Assembly: GCA_905250125.1 (NCBI GenBank)
Contig: CAJNOL010000041.1
Location: forward strand, 124,001 to 188,000
Length of the DNA: 64,000 nucleotides
Direction of reading: 5' to 3'
Source of the DNA: Rotaria sordida
Taxonomy: Eukaryota; Rotifera; Eurotatoria; Philodinida; Philodinidae
Shown in pieces: positions 56,840 to 64,000 of this stretch (positions within the stretch are counted from its first letter, which is position 1; every line of letters begins with the position of its first letter). The position numbers and the translations under genes were made by a program. Under the pieces are notes generated by a model. That model had not been told where the DNA came from. It was given only the letters and a program-made list of their open reading frames with translations, and did no database searches.

Positions 56840-59800
56840 ATGTTATTTATGTTTATAACATACATTCTTTTTCTTATCCGATTTTCCTTCGGTGATGAAT
56901 GTCCATCATTAAAGTATTGTACATGCTCATCAGATAAAACTATAATACAGTGTACAAAGCGTCAATTAACGAACAAACTATTATTAAAGCTCAATAATCA
57001 ATTATCTAAATCAACAATTCTCTTAAATCTTTCATCAAATTCTTTAACATCAATTAATTCTTTATCAAATTTAAATTCACTTCAAATACTTGATCTATCA
57101 TTTAATAAAATTCAACATTTACCATCAAATATATTTTCTAAATATCCTCAATTAATTTCGTTAAATCTACAAAATAATTCATTAAAAACAATTCCAAAAA
57201 GTTTTACAAAAATTTCAAATATAAATCTTAATCTATTAAATAATCGATTTCATTGTACATGTGAATTTAAATTGTTTAAAAAAAATAATTTTTTTAAAAA
57301 TGTTATCTGTCAAAATAATAAACCATTCAATGAAAATGATTTTTGTCATATAAAAAATTTTCTTCAAATTAATCCTCAACAATCACAAATTGCTTATGAA
57401 AATGAACAATTTATATTAAATTGTTCATCAAATTTACAACATTATTGGACATTAAATAAAAAATTCTATCCATCTACTATGACAACATTTTCATATTCAA
57501 CAATAATTATTCATCATTTACAAATGAATCATTCAGGATTATGGACATGTCATAGTTTCAATTATAATCATTCAATACGGCTAACTGTTTTAAAAAGTTC
57601 ACCGAATTATTTTTGTCAATCAATACAAATGAATACATCAAAAGGTTATTTTTATTGGCCACGTACATCAATTAATAAAAAACTTCCAAAATATTGTCCT
57701 TTTGGTTCAGCAGCATGGTTAAAAAATTCAAATGAATATGCTCAAGCATGGTATACTTGTTCATCTAAAGGACAATGGATTAATTTTGATATATCACAAT
57801 GTGCATTTCAAACAAATATATCACGAGTATTTGATTATTTATCATTAAATGAAACAAATTTATTATTAAATTTAGTTGAATATCTATCAGAAATAAATCA
57901 AGATTATTTACAATTAAATGATATGATTTTATTAATTGATTTAATTGATGAACAAAAAGATAAATATCAACAGCACGATAGAATGATTTTAATTTATCAT
58001 TTAACAGATTTTATTTTACAAATTAAAAAAAATGATTTTATTTTTTCAAATGTATATCAAATTGCAATAAAAAGGTTTAAAAAAAAAAGCTTTTTATAGT
58101 TTTTTTTTTTCAATAATTTATTTTTATTATTTAGATTAAGATTGATAATAGAACATTTATTGGATTTTACTAATCAATCTTGGTTATATATTGGAAAAGA
58201 ATTAACTGCTATGACAATACAATCATCAACATTATGTTATGTACCTAATCGATCATTGTTAACAATTATTTGTGACATTGATAATCAATCTCATGAGGTT
58301 TGTTGACACATGAGAATTCGTTGGATAGCCGAAGTGTCGTCAGTATATCCCCCTGTAGTTTTACTAATTTGAGTCTAAATTAGATGCGAATTAAAAAATT
58401 TCTATCGACTAAATTGATCGGTTATGTTACTTACCTTATTAGTAAATCTATTTGTTACACTAGAGAACGAATGAAAAACAAGAATGATGTTTTCAAATCA
58501 GACTTATCTGACTCTTGGTCCGATGAATATTACGTTATGCTTTATTATCTGTTTTTTTTTAATATTAATCCGATTTTTTCGTATTAAAATCTAGAATTGC
58601 TCATATTCGAATGTATCCTCACTATGGCAATGATATATAAATATATTCTAACAATATTAGCTTCAGTCCACACTAGAGGATGTGGGTGTAGGTGTGGATG
58701 TTTTTTTCTATTTTTCCATTTAATATCATTTGGCTATTGAATTGACAGCTTTCGTTTACTGGACGTTACAATTGTCAACAATACATGCTACATAAGAAAA
58801 AAATGAAAGAGAATTTTCAGAGTTTCTATAATTTACATTGATTCCAGCTGCAATACAGAGCTCTAGTCCTCACATGTATTCTATATAAATATTGTTCGAT
58901 AATTCCTGATGAAATCTCCCTGAGTATTTGTCATTGACGAAAGATTTATTTGCTAAATTCTGGAAGCCTAAGTCATTTTCTTTTTCAGTCTCCATTAGCA
59001 ACAATTCAATTTCCATCTCATTTGAATGAAACAAGTCAATATTCATTGTATCGTATTATTATTTATCGCCGATCGACATTATTCACATCGAATGTGATAA
59101 CCAATAACAATAATCCTGTTATTCATATACGACCAGGTAAAAATGTCAAACTTTTCTGTTTGAATAAGACTACAACATAAGTAAAGATGTGTGAGACTAA
59201 ATTTTTTTAAACTAGGTTCCGATCTAGAGAGAAACTATTCCAGAATTTATTTGTATAATATCTGAAAAATAAATTCTTAAATATTTATCGTTAATTGATT
59301 TCTTTCACACATTTCTAAACATGAAAGAATAAATCTAAAAACTGGCGTACTACTCATATTTAAATCTTACTAACGGCTGATTCATTTAAATGAATTTAAC
59401 TAGAGAAAATTTTCTAGATTGTATTGTTACATTGAGATGATAACTTGAACATAAATCCTAAGTTTGTCATTTATGATGACTTTGAAACGGTTATAATACT
59501 TTAATTAAGACATTAGTATCATCGTTTGACTCAGATTTACCATATCCAGTTTGTCAAATCGGAATTTATATTTCGATAAAGATTGTTTCCTATTTGACTA
59601 TATGCTTTATTGATAGTTATTTTCTTGTATCTTTTAAAAAAAAGAGAGAGTTAAGACTAGTGATTAATGATTGCTGTACTTGTTTGAAGATTTTTATTTT
59701 TCATTGAAAAGAATTTTAAGAATCAAAATGATTATTCACTGCGACTGATTTTAATCTATTGGTCAATTTTCCATATTAATGAAGGAACATTTCTAGATGA

Positions 59801-62800
59801 TAAAAAACTTTTGAGTTCAATTATTGTCCACAAGTAGGAAAAATATTGACTAGAAAAACTCAAGAGAATATGGCGTCAGCTGCAATTCAATTGAGACATC
59901 ATTGGCTTTTTACTATGATTTTTCTTCAGCAATCTTTTTCCTCGATAAAGTCAAGCTTTCCAATTGTGACCTAAAACTCCTTGTATCAAGATTGTGGAAA
60001 AGTCATATCTCAGAGATAATTTGTCCAAAAATTCTGAAACTTAATGTTCAAACCAGTCTAATTGAGATCATGATGTGAGCCAATTTAAGCTAAAACTCAA
60101 AAGTTTCATTTTATCGAGGAAAATGATTGCTGAAGGAACACGGTTGTGAAAAGTCGATATTTCAATCGTATTATAATTTGCACCATATTTTCTTGATCTT
60201 TTTTCTAGTCTATAGATTCCTTACTTGAAGATGATACAGTCTTAAACAAAAGTAGCTCCTGCCTTCCATGAAATGCTACTATCCTTTATGATATTGAGCT
60301 GATATTTTGAATGCATACGTGCGACAATAAACCCTGATCACAATTGTTTACCCATTCTCTATCGATTCACATGTACTTAGGGTTATCCAAAAGCAGTGAC
60401 GGAGACTCTTTTTTTCTTATAGAAAGCTTGAAAAAATTTTCTTTTTTTATGAATAGATAGAGCATCTTTTGCTCTATCTTTCTATGCTATTTGACCACTA
60501 TTAAACTAATATCATAATAATAAAATTTCGATAAAAGCTATTTTTGTTGAAAACCAGCTGGTAACATTTAGTTCATAATGAGCGTGGTATTTTTGCATTC
60601 CACTTTATTATCACATAATATGTTGTATTACAAAAACGAAATATACCAGAAGATGTAGCGTGAAAAGCTCTACAATTTATAAAGTACCGCTTATTTTATA
60701 GTTGTACTTTTTGTTCTAAAAATGGACAAAACTCTGAGCTGTCAAATTTCAACGTTGCGAAAACAAGATTGTTTTTTTGGTAAAAGATGAATTCCGTTTT
60801 TCCTATCTCATGTTTTTATTACTTGATATGTTTTATTTTAAAAAGCAAAATACACTACAAGATGTAGCGTGAAGAGCTCTACAATTTACAAAGAACAACT
60901 ATATAAAGATAAGATAGAAAAAGACCGAATTCGTTTTTTTACCAGAAAAAGGTTTCGTTTTCGTCACGTCGAAACTTGGTAACTCAGAGTTTTGTCCATT
61001 TTTAGAACAAAAAGTACAACTATAAAATAAGCGGTACTTTATAAATTATAGAGCTTTTCACGCTACATCTTCTGGTATATTTTGTTTTTTTTAATACAAC
61101 GTATGGAGTGATAATAAAATGAAATGCAAAAGTGTCCCATTTTTTATACTACACCCATTATGATCTAAATGTTAGCAGCTGGTTTTCAACAAAAATAGCT
61201 CTTATCGAAATTTTATTATTATGATATTAGTTTAATAGTGGTCAAATAGCATAGAAAGATAGAGCAAAAGACGCTCTATCTATTCATAAAAAAAAGAACA
61301 TTTTTTCAAGCTTTCTATAAGAAAAAAAAGAACCTCCGTCGCTACTTTTTGATAACCCTAGGTACTAAGATCTTGACTATATTTCATAAGTTTTGATGAT
61401 ACCAATGTAGACATATGAGACTACCTTTAGCGCTAGAAAACAGCAGTAGAATAACAAAGTGACAAATAAATACTTTTTCAATGAATATTTCCGCTGAATA
61501 AATTTTCACAAGGTAAAGAATATCTGTGAATCATAGCTTCAGTGCATATGAACCAATGGAGGGCGGATTGATGCTTGCAATCAGGATTTATTGTTACTTT
61601 TATCCAGAACTTGATTTGAATTCAAAAGCTGTTTATCATCTGACAAGGTTATTTCTTTTGTATTCATTTTCTTTTATTTGATCAACATTTAGTATTAAGC
61701 AATAACTTATCTACAATTAAATTGACATATTACGGTCAATTAGAACAAGCATCAATTGGAATTTGGTATTCAAATCAGTCCTCATGGCAAATGAACTCAT
61801 CTATTTGTAAAATAAATGAACAAGTAGATATATATACTTACGTAATTTATTATATTTAAACATAGAGAAATCATTTTTATTTTTTTAAGAATTCTAAATT
61901 AATTTCAACAAATTGTATTTTATTCAATAATGATTCATTATCAATAACATATCTTAATCATAAAAATATTTTTTTCCATACAAATTATTCACAATATTCT
62001 ATTTATATTTCCTCATTAATTGCATCAACGTGTTTCTTTATTTCTATTCTTGTATATATTTGTTTTCATAAGTAAATATAAATAATTTTCTTTTATACAA
62101 AAAAAAGAAAATATTCAAGTTAATTTTTCATTAGAGTTTATCAAATGTCAAGATGTTTTTTTCATTGTTCAATCAATTATTGGTTTAATCTTGGTATTTT
62201 ATTACCATTATTTGCATTTGGTATGCAACAAAATCAATATCAATTTTTATGTCAATTTATTGCTACTAGCCTTCATTATCTTTGTTTAACAACAATACTT
62301 TGGTTAACATTATTAACTTAGTAAGAAAAATTTTATTTTTAATTGATATAAAAAAAAAAGAAAATTTTTCTCTTTAGTTTGATTTGGAGAAAACTATCCG
62401 TTATATCAACAAATAAAGATTGCCATAGAAAATTTTCAATAATGATTAATGATGGTTTACGAACAATCGAATTAAAATCTCAACCTGTTATTCAATTCTA
62501 TTTATTGGCCTATGGAATAGCATTAATTATGTGTTGTATTAATATTGCTATATTACATGAACAATATATGATAAACAAAATGTAGGTAATAACGTGAATA
62601 TTTCAATGGAAATGAACTGAACATATCGAAATATAAAATCGAAAGGAAAATGCAAGGATGCTAGTAACTTTTCTAATTCGGATCTTGATAGAACTTCTTC
62701 TCAGAGGCAAAATTCGTTCCTAAAGCTAAAAGTCTTTCAAATTGAAATTAATGACACATTTTTCTGATCTATACATAGTCAATTGTGAAGTCAAATTTTA

Positions 62801-63883
62801 AAGTTTTGACCTAAGAAAAAATTTCAGAGGAATATCGCCATAAATATGCAAGTGTCACCTGATTTCCAATTTCATGAAATGAAAAATAGTGAAATCATCG
62901 TTCCTTTTTTCTTCTAATTTATTAAGAACTTCATGTAAAGTAGTTTCGTTGTATCTTCTAACGATAAGAAATTTCAATTTTTAAAGATTTTGTTTTCATT
63001 TAGATGTTTTTTCAATAATTTATATTCAATTCTAATATTAATTATATCAATGTCCGTATTTATTATTATTTTACTTTTTTTTCTTTTATCTGCTTGTAAT
63101 CATATAAAACGTTTAACAAATGAAACAAAACATTTAGATAATTTATCAAATGTATCTAAAATAAAACCAGAAAATATTTTATTATCAAAACCAAATGAAA
63201 TCTTATCAATTTTAATTCCATTTAATCAAAATAATGAACAAGTTTTATCAAATAAAAATTATCAACATGAATCAATACAACAGTTATTATCAATATTATT
63301 TCAATTAATTCTTCTTATATTTTTATTTCTATCAAGTTTAAGCATTTATCTAAATCCATTACATTTATTTAAACTACGTTTTGAACATATTATTTATAGT
63401 CATCTATATGGATTTTTTGTTTTAGTTCTTTCATTTTATATATTTTCCTATTACGTTTTATTACGTATTGATTTGATAAGACATTATTATTTTAACACAA
63501 AAAAAATTGATCACTTATCTAATCAATCAAATATTGAATCATCATCATCATCATCATCAATAAATTTAAGAATAAATTATCAATATGATGTTCCTTCATC
63601 GCCAAAACAAATATCTATATTTCCATCATCATATTCCTATAATTCATCAAATATACATATTCCTGAAATATTACAAAATGCTTCAAGAACATCAATAAAC
63701 TTTGATAATATGGATAATTTAAAACTTTACACAAAAATAACATCGGATTGTTGCATTTGTCATTGTCATATACTTAAACCCAATGAAATAAGTTCATCAC
63801 AAAATACTCTACATGATACATTACCATCATCATCATCATCAACATCATCATCATTAGATATAATCATGCACGAGTATGTGTGA
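56840..63883 (+). CDS. Adhesion G protein-coupled receptor, subfamily A (ADGRA/GPR124-125-like)
   Basis: Eight exons: 56840-58074, 58135-58297, 58989-59136, 61693-61841, 61890-62071, 62135-62320, 62378-62581, 63004-63883; 1,048 residues. Domain order: signal peptide 1-18; LRR N-cap (CPSLKYCTC); four LRRs about 60-130; LRR C-cap (RFHCTCEFKLF); Ig-like domain about 175-252 (C...SGLWTC); hormone-receptor motif about 258-322 (YWPRTS, YCPFG, AWYTCSSKGQW, DISQC); GAIN-like region; degenerate GPS; seven helices (about 600-625, 636-658, 663-690, 722-745, 762-786, 850-872, 885-909); cytoplasmic Ser-rich tail. This order is diagnostic for ADGRA receptors. The GPS cleavage triad is not conserved (FNNDSLSITYL in place of CNHLT). 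ICL3 is long, about 60 residues. The C-terminus is HEYV, a possible PDZ ligand. Intron 7 needs a GTAGGT donor because the alternative would include a stop. Confidence 0.88.
58298..58988. other. ADGRA-like gene intron 2 (691 bp)
   Basis: Contains the TGTGGG-like stretch at 58,680. A short open frame (58,384-58,587) has no homology I recognise. Confidence 0.65.
58679..58699 (+). repeat. Three degenerate TGTGGG-like hexamers
   Basis: TGTGGG-TGTAGG-TGTGGA-TG in tandem. TGTGGG is the telomeric unit described for bdelloid rotifers; three imperfect units can also arise by chance. Confidence 0.35.
59831..60229. repeat. Inverted repeat in ADGRA intron 3
   Basis: Arms about 150 bp, loop about 105 bp. 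Matches: left CAAGTAGGAA / right TTCCTTACTTG; left TTGACTAGAAAAA / right TTTTTCTAGTCTA; left CTTCAGCAATCTTTTTCCTC / right GAGGAAAATGATTGCTGAAG; left CCTAAAACTC / right GCTAAAACTC region reversed. Confidence 0.7.
60376..61362. mobile_element. 987-bp foldback transposon with TA-flanked ends
   Basis: Left terminus CTTAGGGTTATCCAAAAGC and right terminus CTTTTTGATAACCCTAGG are inverted and each is bordered by TA, the mariner/Tc1 target. Arms extend about 430 bp each (to about 60,808 and from about 60,916). The ~105-bp loop contains a further direct copy (60,823-60,893) of arm sequence 60,617-60,684, sharing GATGTAGCGTGAARAGCTC. No ORF, so it must depend on an enzyme made elsewhere. Confidence 0.85.
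62582..63003. other. ADGRA-like gene intron 7 (422 bp)
   Basis: Nothing recognised; lies between TM4 and TM5 coding exons. Confidence 0.75.
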
Positions 63884-63905
63884 ACATTTGTTGCTGATGA
63901 AAAAG

Positions 63906-63911
63906 AATAAA
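63906..63911 (+). terminator. Poly(A) signal AATAAA of the ADGRA-like gene
   Basis: Canonical hexamer 22 bp after the stop codon. Confidence 0.5.
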
Positions 63912-64000
63912 AGAGATTCGTAATCTTTTTTCATTGCCAGTGAAAAGAAAATTTTAGACAATTACATTTAAAATATTTAGTATATATAGATTGAAACGTA

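Larger units (their letters stand above)
59137..61692. other. ADGRA-like gene intron 3 (2,556 bp)
   Basis: Hosts two adjacent foldback elements (59,831-60,229 and 60,376-61,362). No exon needed: the codon split G|TA closes across it. Confidence 0.75.

Noticed and set aside
1-64000. CRISPR arrays, bacterial operons, tRNA or rRNA genes
   Set aside because: No spaced direct repeats, no Shine-Dalgarno-led gene strings and no recognisable cloverleaf or rRNA core sequence; the window is clearly eukaryotic.

Overview
This is an AT-rich animal nuclear window: GT-AG introns mostly 46-80 bp long, one gene per 4-5 kb, single-copy metazoan housekeeping genes, and foldback-type repeats confined to the intergenic gaps and the few long introns. 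Very short introns, low GC, splice-acceptor-like sites just upstream of several start codons, and a short TGTGGG-like stretch fit a rotifer, most likely a bdelloid such as Rotaria or Adineta. That is an inference; no marker gene here settles it.

Layout. 0.4-1.1 kb: 3' end of a FAM194/ERICH6-like gene (+). 1.3-1.7 kb: small secreted His/Lys/Gly-rich protein (+), convergent with a secreted leucine-rich-repeat protein (-, 1.8-2.9 kb). 5.2-9.7 kb: exocyst subunit SEC6/EXOC3 (-). 11.4-15.7 kb: elongation factor 2 kinase (+). 15.7-22.6 kb: gene-poor, with three large inverted repeats in a row. 22.6-23.0 kb: single-LIM protein (+). 25.5-26.5 kb: PACSIN-like F-BAR protein without SH3 (-). 26.5-32.1 kb: gene-poor. 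32.1-33.8 kb: intronless type I membrane protein of unknown family (+). 34.1 kb: 54-residue membrane micropeptide (-). 34.4-41.3 kb: gamma-tubulin complex protein 3 (-), head-to-head over 356 bp with ALIX/PDCD6IP (+, 41.6-48.7 kb). 50.3-51.3 kb: intronless 2-oxoglutarate/Fe(II) oxygenase (-). 51.6-52.3 kb: decayed mariner transposase (-). 53.0-55.2 kb: phosphoethanolamine methyltransferase, PMT-2 type (+). 56.8-63.9 kb: adhesion GPCR of subfamily A (LRR-Ig-HormR-GAIN-7TM, +).

The genes do not form one pathway. Several belong to membrane traffic and cytoskeleton (SEC6, ALIX, PACSIN, GCP3), but nothing shows they are co-regulated beyond the shared GCP3/ALIX promoter gap. The main unexplained signal is a population of long imperfect palindromes and short-TIR elements without coding capacity: at least ten, one (60,376-61,362) with TA-flanked termini and an extra direct copy of arm sequence in its loop. 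Exon coordinates below were deduced by hand from reading frame, splice consensus and family conservation.
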